The position numbers were made by a program, and so were the translations under genes. Positions 33,702 to 45,200 of a stretch of DNA of 64,000 nt are shown here, piece after piece. Location: contig CAMTDV010000023.1 of NCBI GenBank assembly GCA_947069175.1, positions 85,508,391 through 85,572,390 on the forward strand. Reading direction: 5' to 3'. Numbering within the stretch: the stretch's first letter is position 1; each line of letters begins with the position of its first letter. The notes under the pieces are model-generated. The model had not been told where the DNA came from. It did no database searches and saw nothing but the letters and a program-made list of their open reading frames with translations. The stretch is from Scalesia atractyloides (lineage: Eukaryota > Streptophyta > Magnoliopsida > Asterales > Asteraceae).

Positions 33702-35920
33702 TTCGACTCATCCTTACACTTCTAGAGAATGAAAAGCTTTACGCCAAATTCTCCAAATGCGAATTCTGGTTAAAAGAGGTGTAATTCCTCGGACATGTAG
33801 TCAATGACAAGGGAATACATGTCGACCCCTCAAAGATCAAAGCGGTACAAGAATGGCAAGCTCCACGTACACCAACTGAAGTAAGATCTTTTCTTGGTTT
33901 GGCTGGTTATTATCATCGATTCATCTCAAACTTCTCACGCATTGCTGTACCACTCACGGCTTTAACTCACAAGGGAAAACCTTTCATATGGGGACCCAAG
34001 CAGGAAGAAGCCTTCCAAACTCTTAAACAAAAACTTTGTGATGCACCATTCCTTACTCTTCCTGAAGGTTGTGATGATTTCGTGGTCTATTGTGACGCGT
34101 CAGGGCAAGGATTAGGCTGCGTTCTAATGCAAAGAGGAAAAGTTATAGCTTATACTTCGAGACAACTCAAGACGCATGAGAAGAACTACACCACTCATGA
34201 CCTAGAACTTGGAGCCGTGGTGTTCACTCTTATGATATGGAGGCATTATCTCTATGGTACTAAGTGTGAAATATACACTAACCACAGAGTCTTCAACATA
34301 TCTTCAATCAAAAGGAGTTAAACATGAGGCAACGAAGATGGGTCGAACTTCTAAATGATTACGACTGTGAAATTCGATACCACCCTGGCAAGGCAAATGT
34401 GGGGGCTGATGCACTTAGTCGAAAGGGTTATGCGAACTCCATTCGTCTTCTATGTTTGCAAATTATAACCGACATTAAAGATCAAATTCGAGAAGCCCAA
34501 CATGTTTCAGTTACGGAAGATGATGTACGAAAGGAGATGTCCTGTGGAGCTGAACTTAAAATTGAAACTAAATCTGACGGTATTCTATACTACCTAGATC
34601 GTATCTGGATTCCTAACCACAACAATCTTCGTGAAATTCTTATGAAGGAAGCTCACAAAACGCGATACTCTATACACCCAGGAGCCGATAAGATGTATCA
34701 AGACCTACGATATACCTATTGGTGGCCTGGAATGAAAAAGGATATTGCTGTTTTTGTTTCCAAGTGCCTTACATGTTCCAAGGTGAAAGCTGAACACCAA
34801 AGACCCTCAGGACTTCTGGTCCAACCTGAAATACCCGTATGGAAGTGGGAAAATATAACCATGGACTTCATTACCGGGTTACCTCGCACTTCTGGTGGGT
34901 ATGACACTATATGGGTAATAATTGACCGACTTACAAAATTAGCTCACTTTATTCCTATCTGCGAAGATTTCAAGAACGAAAAGCTTGCCCGTATTTATAT
35001 CAGCGAAATCGTAAGCCGACATGGGGTACCGTTAAGCATTATTTCTGATCGTGATGGTCGTTTCACTTCACGAACATGGCAAGCAGTACAATCCGCTATG
35101 GGTACGCGATTAGATCTCAGTACCGCCTATCATCCTCAAACTGATGGACAATCTGAGCGCACCATTCAAACTCTTGAAGATATGCTTCGAGCATGTGTCA
35201 TAGACTTCAAGGGAAATTGGGACGCCCACCTACCATTAGTTGAATTTTCGTACAACAACAGCTGTCATTCAAGTATCGGCATGGCACCTTTCGAAGCCTT
35301 ATATGGTCGTAAGTGCCGATCTCCTGTATGTTGGCACGAAATTGGGGAAGCTCAAATCACTGGTCTATAATTGATCCAAGAAACCACAGACAAGATCCAT
35401 CAAATCCGAAACAATCTTCTAGCGGCTCAGAGCCGTCAAAAGAGTTATGCAGATAAACGACGGAAGCCTTTAGAGTTTAACATTGGTGATCATACTTCTA
35501 AAAGTATCACCGTGGAAGGGAGTAGTTCGTTTTGGTTAAAAAGGCAAGTTAGCACCATGCTACGTAGGACCTTTCAAGATACTCGAAAGAGTCGGACCTG
35601 TAGCATACAAGCTTGATCTACCAGAAGAACTCAACAGGATTCATCCCACATTCCACGTGTCGAACTTGAAGAAGTGCCTCGCTGATGAAAACCACCACAT
35701 TCCTCTGGAAGATATTCAGATTGATGAATCTATGCATTTTATTGAAAGACCAGTAGAAATCATGGATTTCGGGGAGAAACGTCTACGACGAAGTCGCATT
35801 CCAATTGTTAGGGTACGCTAGGAGTCGAAACGGGGACCTGAGTTTACTTGGGAACGTGAAGACTCAATGCGTGAAAAATACCTGCATCTTTTTCCTACTA
35901 CTTCAACTACTTAAATTTCG
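33702..35920 (+). pseudogene. pol: Gypsy pol fragment (RT end, RNase H, integrase, chromodomain-like end), copy G
   Basis: The reading enters inside reverse transcriptase (RLILTLLENEKLYAKFSKCEF from 33704), with a TAA at 33782 in place of Gln. The RT connection (FLGLAGYYHRFISNFSRIA) and RNase H (YCDASGQGLGCVLMQ, TTHDLELGAVVF) follow. A one-base loss near 34288 breaks RNase H. Integrase is nearly complete from 34324: HHCC finger (HKTRYSIHPGADKMY ... CLTCSKVKAEHQ) and catalytic core residues in MDFITGLP, SDRDGRF and DGQSERT. A TAA at 35368 and a deletion near 35490 interrupt the C-terminus, which ends with the Tekay/Del-type segment RIPIVRVR...KRGPEFTWEREDSM. Gag, protease and the RT active site are missing on the left, cut by the copy B junction. 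Confidence 0.9.
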
Positions 35921-35933
35921 GGACGAAATTCCT

Positions 35934-35948
35934 AAAAGTAGGGGATAT
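35934..35948 (+). promoter_or_regulatory. Polypurine tract, copy G
   Basis: AAAAGTAGGGGATAT directly precedes TGTAACATT, the LTR start at 35949. Confidence 0.85.
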
Positions 35949-36129
35949 TGTAACATTTGTCAAAAACGGGTTTTCCAAACCCGCTCCGTTTTGTAATCGA
36001 ATATCAAGTTATAAATGTCACGTTGTGTATTTATGGTTATTTTGGTTTTTAATGATACATAATTAATAAACAAACTAAACTATAAAAATTATATTTGATA
36101 AAAAGTGAAAACAAAATAAATAAAAAGAA

Positions 36130-36213
36130 ATGTTGCTGCCGGGACTCGAACCCGGGTCAGCCGGTTTATAAATCCAAAGACTTAGCACACACCCACATCA
36201 CCACTCCGCCACT
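36130..36213 (-). repeat. Opposite-strand tRNA-like cassette in LTR copy G
   Basis: On the minus strand GTGGCGGAGTGGT (A-box-like) is followed by CCGGGTTCGAGTCCCGG, a perfect T-arm with loop TTCGAGT, and then a TTTCTTTTTA run (about 36118-36128). Confidence 0.75.
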
Positions 36214-37056
36214 TGTTGTTTTCTGTTATCTCTAGGAAACAAATAACATTTATACACAAACTCGGTTAAACCGGTTGCGCCAACTGAGAAACGGAAATCG
36301 GCAATTCAATCGTCAAATCGTTTGATTACTCGCACATTCAGGTTTATAACCGATGCACCGACGATTTCTCATCAATTCAGATTGAATGAACATCAATTGT
36401 CATCATCATCGGTTTTTATAACCGAGAATAATCAAAAGCCCAATTTACTTCAATCAAAACCCTTCTCGCGACTCAGAGACCTCAGACAAACATTCCATTT
36501 CACTTTCGTCACACTTTCAGTCCATCAGAACGCTTAAATCAACTCGCCGGAAATTTCTGTAAGGTTCGTCGGAAAACCGTATTTGTCCTCAAATCGGTAA
36601 GTTCTTCAATACCATCGTAGTCTAACAGTTGTTAAGCTGTTTCTAACTCAAACCATCCACTTGAGATCGAATTCAGGCACCGTTATCAGATAATTCCAGT
36701 TCGCCGGAGAATTTCTGGAAATCTTTAATTCCGTCTGTGAAACGGTAAGGACCTTCAATCGCACTATTAACGTTTGTTTATCACTTCAATTCCACGATTG
36801 ACTAATCAAAATGGTTAATTGTTTGGTTCAGTTGAGGTGCACAAAAACAGAGCCGACGCATTGCCGGAAATTCTGTGATATATCATTCCTACGGTATGTT
36901 ACTTCCAACACCGTCTCTGCCATTTCATTTTAGCCTTAAGAATGTTTGTTAATCGTAAAAAACAAGAAACGGATTAGTGATTCAGCCGACTGAAATTTGA
37001 ATGAAGAAGACGAAGTTAGTTAAGTTATAAGTTTATTTAAAACCAGTAATATGAAC

Positions 37057-37470
37057 GGGTTAGACACACAGTCCAGCGGTGGACTGTGTGCAAAATATAC
37101 ACGCATGTCCCGAGTTCGATCCCTGATACACGCACTCCCTATCTAATAAAATGCCTTTTTGCTTTAAACTGAACCGGGTTAACTCCGTTAGTTGTTAAGT
37201 ATAATAAAAACCGAGGTATTAACCAGGTTAGACACACAGTCCAGCGGTGGACTGTGTGCAACGCTAAGTCGCACGTCACGCGTTTGAAACCTGTTACTGG
37301 CACCGGGTTGTTGAATTAAAATGTTTTTGAAATTAAAAGAATTTTGGTTAAATCGAATTAGTATATAAATATAACTAAAAACAAGATTCTTTCGGGTTAG
37401 ACACGTAGCTCAGTTGGTAGAGCTGCGTGCACGCGTACGGGAGGTCTCGGGTTCGAGCCTCACTCAGTGC
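37057..37470 (+). repeat. Three tRNA-like cassettes in LTR copy G
   Basis: Cassettes start at GGTTAGACAC near 37058, 37226 and 37395 (spacing 168 and 169 bp). The first two carry ACACAGTCCAGCGGTGGACT-type stems; the first then has GAGTTCGATCCC and the second a decayed CGTTTGAAACC. The third has TAGCTCAGTTGGTAGAGC and GGGTTCGAGCC about 33 bp later. T-runs follow at about 37155, 37323 and 37541. The layout matches type 2 Pol III promoters; activity is inferred, not shown. Confidence 0.8.
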
Positions 37471-38621
37471 ATACATACACACATACGAACCGGTCAACAG
37501 GTCAACAAGTCAACGGTCAACGGTCAACGCAAAATAAACAATTTTTTTTATATTTTTATTTATTTAATTTAATTTAAAAATCAATTAAAAATACTTAAAA
37601 ATAACATTTTTAAAGATAGAAAATAGCCTTAAACTCACAGAAATATATCTAAAAATTCCATTAAAATCCTTAATAAAATCCACTCATTTACTATATTTTC
37701 CGTTATTATTTAGGTTAGTAATTCTCGTTGTTCAACTCTCCCGACTCGTGCGCATCTCATCATCTCCATTCAAACGCACCCAATGTGAGTGAATCTTTAC
37801 AAATTCCCCGTTTAATCACGTTTTGGGGTGTATCATGTGTCTTGTTATATATATTATATTTAAACCATTGTGCATACATCATATCATGAACATGTGTACT
37901 CAGTTTGTTTCAACTGTTGTGTAGTTATTGTTAGATGCAATTTATTATTTCAGTACATGCAATTTCATAGGCCGCCGCTCCCCATTACATTATGAGCGTT
38001 GAGCATGTTCCCCATTTCATTATGAGCGTGAACCTGGCGTGCCCACATACGATCGGCTCCGTTTGATTGAGCCTTGATCGCACAGACATTTTCATTTTCA
38101 GTACATGCAATACGATCGGCTCCGTTTGATTGAGCCTTGATCGCACAGTTTCATTTATGTTATTTATCGTATGATGTTGGTATGTTTATGTATGCTATCA
38201 TATGTTATTGTATGTTATAGTTGTGATTGCTATTGCCACTGTCTGATTATTTGCATTTGCTCATTTATGATTATGCACAATTTTTCGTTGATAAACTAAC
38301 AAGTAAATCAATAATAAATGTTTATCTAACAAGGTTCACTCGCCAACTTATGTTGACCCAAAAACCCCCATTTTTACACATGATACAGGTGAACCAGCTG
38401 CAGCCAGAAACACATAGGATTGGACTAGAAGAATAAAATGATTTAGAGCTTGGAACTATTTTGTTTGGTTATTTCTTTGTATTGTATGGACATGTTTGGA
38501 TTATTTGGAATGTAACTTTGACTTTAATAAATATGAAACATATTAGTAAATGTCATGAGCTTTGGTGATAACCCAATTATGCTCCGACTCTTATTCCGCT
38601 GCGGGTCGGGGTGTGACAGAT

Positions 38622-38633
38622 TGGTATCAGAGC
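38622..38633 (+). promoter_or_regulatory. Primer binding site (initiator tRNA-Met), copy G
   Basis: TGGTATCAGAGC, three bases after the LTR end at 38618. Confidence 0.93.
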
Positions 38634-39426
38634 CATGACTATAGGGATATAGGATAGGTTATTAGACCCTTAGAGCCTATACTATAGTTGATAAGAAACT
38701 TATAAGATTTTTGTGTGTTACATGCCAAATTTCATGATGTTTATATGTTTTATGTTAAATGCTACATTCAATATTATGCAAGCATGTTCATAAGTATGTA
38801 TTATCATATAATGCCTATCATGAATCATATACTCATAACATATCACATCCATGAAAGCACACACCACATCATGATTGCTTTTACAATGATTTTTGTGTTT
38901 TCAAATCTCATCAAAGTGAGTTCTCATGACGGGCATGTAGTAACTGGAAGGGTACCAGTACCGGTAGTCGGAACGTCCTGTCTAGGCTGGCATTCGTATA
39001 AATCCAAAATAAAGGACCAGTTTGCCTACCTGGGGACTAACGATGAGAGTACGAAGTACCTATTAGGCCAAAGCATGCTATACCAAACGTTGTGTGAGCT
39101 AACCCCACTTTGAGTTGTCATTGTGTCTACACCTGGACACGTTCCGACCAAACATCTCATGAACATATTTGTGGTTTGCATTCGGGTGATGCGAGTGTTA
39201 AATTGCCAATACTAATGTGAATCCTACCAAGCCAATAGCCATGGGGGCCCACATGACTATATAGGTGAAGGTATGGGGGACATTTGAGGCCCAACATGAG
39301 CAAACCCAAGACATCCTATGGATGTAGTTGCATTATTGATATTTATGTTATTTTCATTTTCTTAAAGACACATGACACCTAAAAAGACACCATAAACTCA
39401 CAATCTTCTCATGTATGTTCCTGTAG
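38634..39426 (+). other. 5' leader of gypsy copy G
   Basis: Leader sequence homologous to those of copies B and E. It includes the open frame ending VVGTSCLGWHSYKSK ... LCELTPL at 39113. An AT-rich first part (38700-38900) and the conserved GTAGTCGGAACGTCCTGTCT block lie within it. Confidence 0.65.
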
Positions 39427-39723
39427 ATGTCGTCCAGACAACAACGAAGGGGTAAAAGATCAGGAAGGTCTCAGGAACGCTTGGCCACACAAATTGCGAA
39501 GCAAATGGCCACGATACTGCCTGACATTGTGGTCCAAGTACATTTGCTCATTTATGATTATGCACAATTTTTCGTTGATAAACTAACAAGTAAATCAATA
39601 ATAAATGTTTATCTAACAAGGTTCACTCGCCAACTTATGTTGACCCAAAAACTCCCATTTTTACACATGATACAGGTGAACCAGCTGCAGCCAGAAACAC
39701 ATAGGATTGGACTAGAAGAATAA
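39427..39723 (+). pseudogene. gag: Truncated gag start fused to LTR sequence, copy G
   Basis: The first 38 codons or so (MSSRQQRRGKRSGRSQERLA to MATILPDIVVQV) match the gag start of copy E. At 39540/39541 the sequence jumps into LTR sequence equivalent to 38251. The open frame continues for about 60 codons read from LTR DNA and stops at 39721-39723. The fused ORF is an accident of deletion; there is no gag domain and no reason to expect function. Confidence 0.85.
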
Positions 39724-39904
39724 AATGATTTAGAGCTTGGAACTATTTTGTTTGGTTATTTCTTTGTATTGTATGGACATGTTTGGATTATTTGGAATGT
39801 AACTTTGACTTTAATAAATATGAAACATATTAGTAAATGTCATGAGCTTTGGTGATAACCCAATTATGCCCCGACTCTTATTCCGCTGCGGGTCGGGTGT
39901 GACA
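39541..39904 (+). mobile_element. 3' LTR remnant, copy G
   Basis: About 364 bp equivalent to 38251-38618, ending GGGTCGGGTGTGACA. Everything from early gag to most of the 3' LTR is deleted. It abuts the truncated LTR of copy C at 39905, with a 2 bp overlap (GA) at the junction. Confidence 0.88.
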
Positions 39905-41616
39905 GATATCGGGTAACCGGATGAGTTATGAACAAGTTCTAAATGTCATTATACTTTAAATAAGTTGTAATATCAGTAGGATATCAACTTACATGCCCGA
40001 AAGGTTTTAAAATGAAATTATGCCTCATAAGGACGTTTTGGTAATTATATGTCGTATAAAATAACTTGCATGTATTTTGATGTTATGATCATAAACATTA
40101 TGGAAAAATAATTAATTTGTGATTTATTATCAGTAAGATAGCACACATAAGTGTGGTTTATGGTTTAAGACCAACTATGCACCGAAAGGGCATTTTGGTC
40201 ATTTCAAAGTATAGTTTAAGTTATTATAGTAAAATCCGTTTATGATCAAAATATTAACATCATAATATGTTAATTACATTAACATATCAGTAGATAATTC
40301 ATTTTCTAGTCCATTGTTGATTAAAACCATGTTTTATGTAAAAAGGGCATTTTATTCAAATTTTAACACTTACGGAACTTGTGCATAAACGCAGATTATG
40401 ATTATGATCAAGTAATATAACCTCAGAGGGTTATGCTACAATACACTATGATCATAATGCGACCTTAATTCAGAAATTAACTAATCTAAGTCGGGTCAGA
40501 ATCGAAAGTCAAAGCAGATGTCAAACTTCGCGACTTTCGGTTGCAAACCGACTCTAGGACTGAAATTGACGGATCGAACATGGTCCCACATGTTCTAATA
40601 ATTATTACCAACTTGTTTAAGTGTTAAAAATATATTTATAACATGTATAAATTCAGATTATGATTTTTATGAAATCTGACCCGTTTGAATTTTTAAGACA
40701 ATAACTTTGACCCGTAATTCACCTAGTAAACGTGATCCTTAGGAGGTGCCCTTTTAAGAGATTAACACCTACCTAATTACGATCACTTAGCCATGTTCAT
40801 TTCGAACAATGGCTGGACCATAATGGTCTTAACCGAAAGTCAAGGCATTTGTCGAAAATGCTTGACTTTTGGCTATTAAAATCCTATAAAAAGAAAAGAG
40901 CAGAGATGGAACACTTATAAATGATCCAAGAGAAACTTAGAACTCAAAGGGAAGCTCCCAAATGGTCAGGAACTTCCAAGAGTGTAATAGAGAGAAGAAG
41001 AAGTGAATGAGCAAAGATTGATGTGAACTTGAGTTGCTATTTATAGTGCAAGAGGGTGTGTGAAGATGAAGCCAGGTGTTAGAGGTGTTCTAGGATCATC
41101 ACAAGTGTCTAGCAAGATGTCAAGAACTGCAAGAGTGTGGCAAATTGCAGGAGAGGTGGCATCTTGACATAATTTTGGGGTTTTGACACTTTTAGTTCCT
41201 CAAATTTAGTTTTGTGGATTGTCATGAATTGTCCCTTGACTTATATCCAATGACATAATGATACAACTTGGTCTTTTTGTTCGACACGAGATGTATTGAA
41301 GAAAAGTATGAATAACCAAACGTTAACGGGTGTCACACTAGGTGTCTTTACGACAAAAAAATGTTTACTAGCTTAAACGCGAAGATACGAATACTTATGG
41401 TTTTAAAGGCTAATTTACCTAAATTAATTAAGTTAAAGGTTTGGTAAAAGAGCGGAATGCTCGAGGATGGTAAATAAAAATATATTATCTTAACCAAGAG
41501 ACGTTCGGTTTAGAAACAACTTCTTTAAACAAGTAATATGAAAATAATAAAGTCTAGGGGTCTTTAGGTAATTTTCTGAAAGTTTAAATGGTGAAAAATA
41601 AGAGCTTCAGATGCCC

Positions 41617-41717
41617 GCCGTAGGCTACGGTCGCCAGACCGTAGCTTACGGTCAGTGTTATTTTGTTTCAGCAGCTTTAGACCGTAGCTTACGGTTATCA
41701 ACCGTAGGTTACAGTTA
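41617..41717. repeat. Near-palindrome cluster ACCGTAGCTTACGGT in copy C 3' LTR
   Basis: Four near-palindromes lie within 100 bp: about 41618-41630 (CCGTAGGCTACGG), 41638-41652, 41681-41695 and 41701-41714. The 5' LTR has the same cluster at about 52063-52163. They sit in U3 upstream of the TATA, where enhancer-like motifs would be expected. Confidence 0.8.
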
Positions 41718-41935
41718 GTTTTGTGAATTTTTGAGATTTTTGAACATGTTTGGTGACTAGCTTATTGAGATATGATCCGAGGGTATGTACACGTGTCGGT
41801 ATATTACCGAACACGAATTTCACAAGGTGTTACATAATCCCTCCATTGTCCAACATTAGCGGATTTTCAGAAGTAATCCCTCTCGTCCAACTAGTGGCTC
41901 ATATGAGAGTTAGGACTTGTTAAAGGATCACTTAG

Positions 41936-42145
41936 AGGCTCAGTATAAGCATGTTGACCCCGATGTCACTCAGAGGCTAGGCATGTTGACACAACGGTCA
42001 TTCAGAGGCCAAGTTTAAGCATAACGTATCTAATGGTCGTTCAGAGGCTTCGTTTTTATGCATGACGACACTAATGGTCGTTCAGAGGCTAGATTTATGC
42101 ATGTTGACATCAAAAAGTCATTTAGAGGCTCAGTTTGAGCATGTT
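41936..42145. repeat. ~35-40 bp tandem repeats in copy C 3' LTR
   Basis: About six units with CATTCAGAGGCT (or a variant), a TTTAAGCAT- or TTTATGCAT-type middle and TTGACA or GACACTAATGG. Equivalent units lie at about 52378-52590 in the 5' LTR. Confidence 0.8.
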
Positions 42146-42238
42146 GTCATTTTTAGTCCATATTAGTTTTAGTAGACTATATTTAAAATACAACACGTGT
42201 CACTATATAATTGGACACGATTTTTACAGTGTGTTACA

Positions 42239-42256
42239 TCCTCACCCCCTTAAAAG
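42239..42256 (-). promoter_or_regulatory. Polypurine tract, copy C
   Basis: On the minus strand CTTTTAAGGGGGTGAGGA directly precedes TGTAACAC at 42238. Confidence 0.8.
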
Positions 42257-42275
42257 AAATCTCGACCTTGAGATT

Positions 42276-45200
42276 TTATTCAAAAAGATGGGGGTACTTT
42301 TGTCGCATAGTGGACTCAACCTCCCATGTATACTCGGGACCTCTTAAGACGTCCCACTTAACCTTTACTATAGGTATCGTTTTTCTTCAGAGCTTCTTAA
42401 CTTATCGATCTTCGATCGAAATCAGTTTCTCAACGAATCTCAGGTTTTCATCAATTTGCACATCCTTGTGTGACATTGCTAGCGACTCATCGGCCAGACA
42501 TTTCTTAAGGTTACTGATGTGGAACACATCATGGATTCCACTAAGCTCCTCTGGCAACCTGAGCTTATAAGCTACAGTGCCGACACATTCGATTATTTCG
42601 AAGGGTCCTATGTATCTTGGGCTCAACTTGCCCTTCTTTCCAAAACGCATCACACCCTTCCAGGGTGATACTTTCCGCATGACTTTGTCCCCTATTTGGA
42701 ACTAAAGAGGTTTACGCCTCTTGTCAGCATAACTATTCTGTCTATCCCTGGCAGCTTTGAGACGATCACGGATTTGCATAATCTTTTCCGTGGTCTCTAG
42801 GACAATCTCTGGTCCTGATAGTTGGGCCTCCCCAACTTCTGCCCAACATACGGACGTTCTATATTTTCTCCCATACAAGGCCTCAAAAGGAGCAGTCTTG
42901 ATGCTAGTATGATAGCTATTATTGTAGGAGAATTCTATTAGGGGTAAGTGGTCATCCCAGCTTCCGCCTAAATCAATCACACATGCCCGAAGCATGTCTT
43001 CCAAAGTCTGAATAGTACGCTCACTTTAACCATCGGTCTACGGATGGTAAGCCGTACTAAAGTTTAATCGTGTGCCTAACGATTGTTGGAAAATTTTCCA
43101 AATGAGAAGTGTATCTAGTATCTCTATCAGATACAATAGAAACCGGCACACCGTGTAGGGACACAATCTTGACCACATACAACTTAGCCAACTTGTCAGA
43201 GCTATAAGTCTCTTTAATTGGCAAGAAATGTGCTGACTTAGTCAGTCTATCTAAAATGACTCAAATCGTGTCATTGCCACGTTTGGTCTTAGGTAACTTG
43301 GTAATTAAATCCATAGTTACCATTTCCCATTTTCATGTGGGAATCTCAAGCTGTTGTAGGAGTCCTGACGGTTTTTGATGTTCGACTTTAACTTGCGAGC
43401 ACGTCAGACACTTAGCTACATAAGTGGCTATGGATTTCTTCAAACCCATCCACCAATAATTCCTTTTCAAATCTTGATACATTTTGTCACCACCTGGGTG
43501 AACTGAGTATCTCGAATTATGTGCTTCTTGGAGGATTAGTTCTCCGAAGATTGGAACCCAGATTCTGTCATTAAATCGAAGGATTCTGTCTTTTCCAGGC
43601 ATTAAATGATCAACAGTTCCGCCTAATCCCTCATTAGGAGCATTGGCCTCTAATAAGGCTTGCTTTTCGCATTTAATAACGTTTCATTCAAGCTATTTTT
43701 GAGCTCAATGCTCTTAGCGTTAATCCTAATGGGCTTAACTCGTTCTTTGCGACTTAAGGCATTAGCAATTACATTTGCCTTGCCTGGATGGTAGCGAATC
43801 TCGCAGTCATAATCATTAAGCGTTTCCATCGATCGGCGTTGTCGCATGTTCAATTCCTTCTGATTGAACAGATGCTGGAGACTTTTATGGTCTGTGTATA
43901 TAATACACTTTGTACCATACAAGTAATGTCTCCACAACTTTAGTGCAAATACAACGGCAGCCAATTCCAAATCATGGGTGGTGTAATTCTTTTCATGCAC
44001 CTTTAGTTGTCGTGATGCATAGGAAATCACTTTGCCTTTTTGCATTAGCACATAGCCCATGCCAGTGTGCGAGGCATCACATATACGACAAAATCCTCAA
44101 TACCCTCAGGTAGCGATAACACAAGAGCATTGCTCAACATGTGTTTCAGAATCTCAAAAGATTCTTGTTGTTTTGGACCCCAGTTAAACTTGACATTCTT
44201 ACGGGTCAAGGTAGTTAAAGGAGTGGCTATCCTTGAAAAGTTCTCTCTGAACCTCCTATAATAACCGGCCAATCCTAAGAAACTACGAATTTTTGACGGA
44301 GTCTTGGGAACTTCCCAATTCATTATGGCTTCAATCTTGGCGGGATCCACTTGGATACCACGCTCAGTTACAACATGTCCAAGAAACTGGACTTCTCTAA
44401 GCCAAAACTCGCACTTAGAGAACTTAGCATAAAGCTTCTCTTGTCTTAACAATTCTAGGATGCACCAAAGATGTTTCTTGTCGTCAACTTGATTACGAGA
44501 GTAGATAAGTATGTCGTCTATGAAGACAATGAAAAACTTATCTAGGTACGGCTTGCAGACTCTATTCATGAGATCCATGAATGCTGCAGATGCATTTGTG
44601 AGCCCAAAAGGCATCACCAGGAATTCAAAATGACCATATCGGGTCCTGAAGGCAGTTTTAGGAACATCTTCACTTCTAACCCTCAGCTGGTGATATCCAG
44701 ATCTCAGATCAATCTTATAGAAATAACTAGCCCCTTGAAGTTGGTCGAATAAATCGTCGATCCTGGGCAGAGGATATCTATTCTTGATTGTTAACTTATT
44801 CAGCTCTCGGTAGTCAATGCACATTTGCATTGAACCGTTTTTCTTCTTTACAAACAGAATAGGAGCTCCCCAAGGTGAGGAACTAGGCTGAATAAAGCCT
44901 TTTTCTAAAAGTTCATCTAATTGAGTCCTCAATTCCTTCATTTTCGTCGGTGCTAACCGATACGGAGCTCTAGCAACAGGTGTCACTCCTGGTAGGATAT
45001 CAATCCTAAACTCCACTTGCCTATCTGGAGGTAGACCTGGTAATTCTTCTAGGAAAACATCGGTATATTCTGAGATAACTGAAAGGTCTTCAATATTTGG
45101 CTTCGGCTCGTTAATAGTTATTGTGCCATGTAAATGACACAACCTTTCCCCAAACACTTGGATAACGACACTTTGGCAATCCATAGTGTGAATCTCCAAA

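Larger units (their letters stand above)
35949..38618 (+). mobile_element. LTR of gypsy copy G, shared between two partial elements
   Basis: 2670 bp, TGTAACATTTG to GGGGTGTGACA. On its left a PPT and pol fragment make it a 3' LTR. On its right a PBS and leader make it a 5' LTR. Such LTR sharing usually arises by unequal recombination between LTRs. Near the 3' end are two hairpin units with arms CGATC/GATCG and GGCTC/GAGCC (38050-38080, 38113-38143). Confidence 0.92.
39905..42238 (-). mobile_element. 3' LTR of gypsy copy C, truncated
   Basis: 2334 bp matching 50348-52687 of the 5' LTR closely over its whole length. On the minus strand it starts TGTAACAC at 42238. It lacks the last ~1.2 kb of the LTR (the counterpart of 49163-50347), lost at the 39904/39905 junction. 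The promoter TATA (CTATAAATAG, minus) is at about 41038-41047. Confidence 0.9.

Noticed and set aside
33702..35948. Integrated pararetrovirus
   Set aside because: Integrase with an HHCC finger, LTRs, PBS and PPT identify a Ty3/gypsy retrotransposon; no movement or coat protein signature is present.
42135..42570. Plus-strand open frames at 42135-42570
   Set aside because: They overlap the copy C LTR end and integrase C-terminus, whose minus-strand reading gives the real protein signatures.
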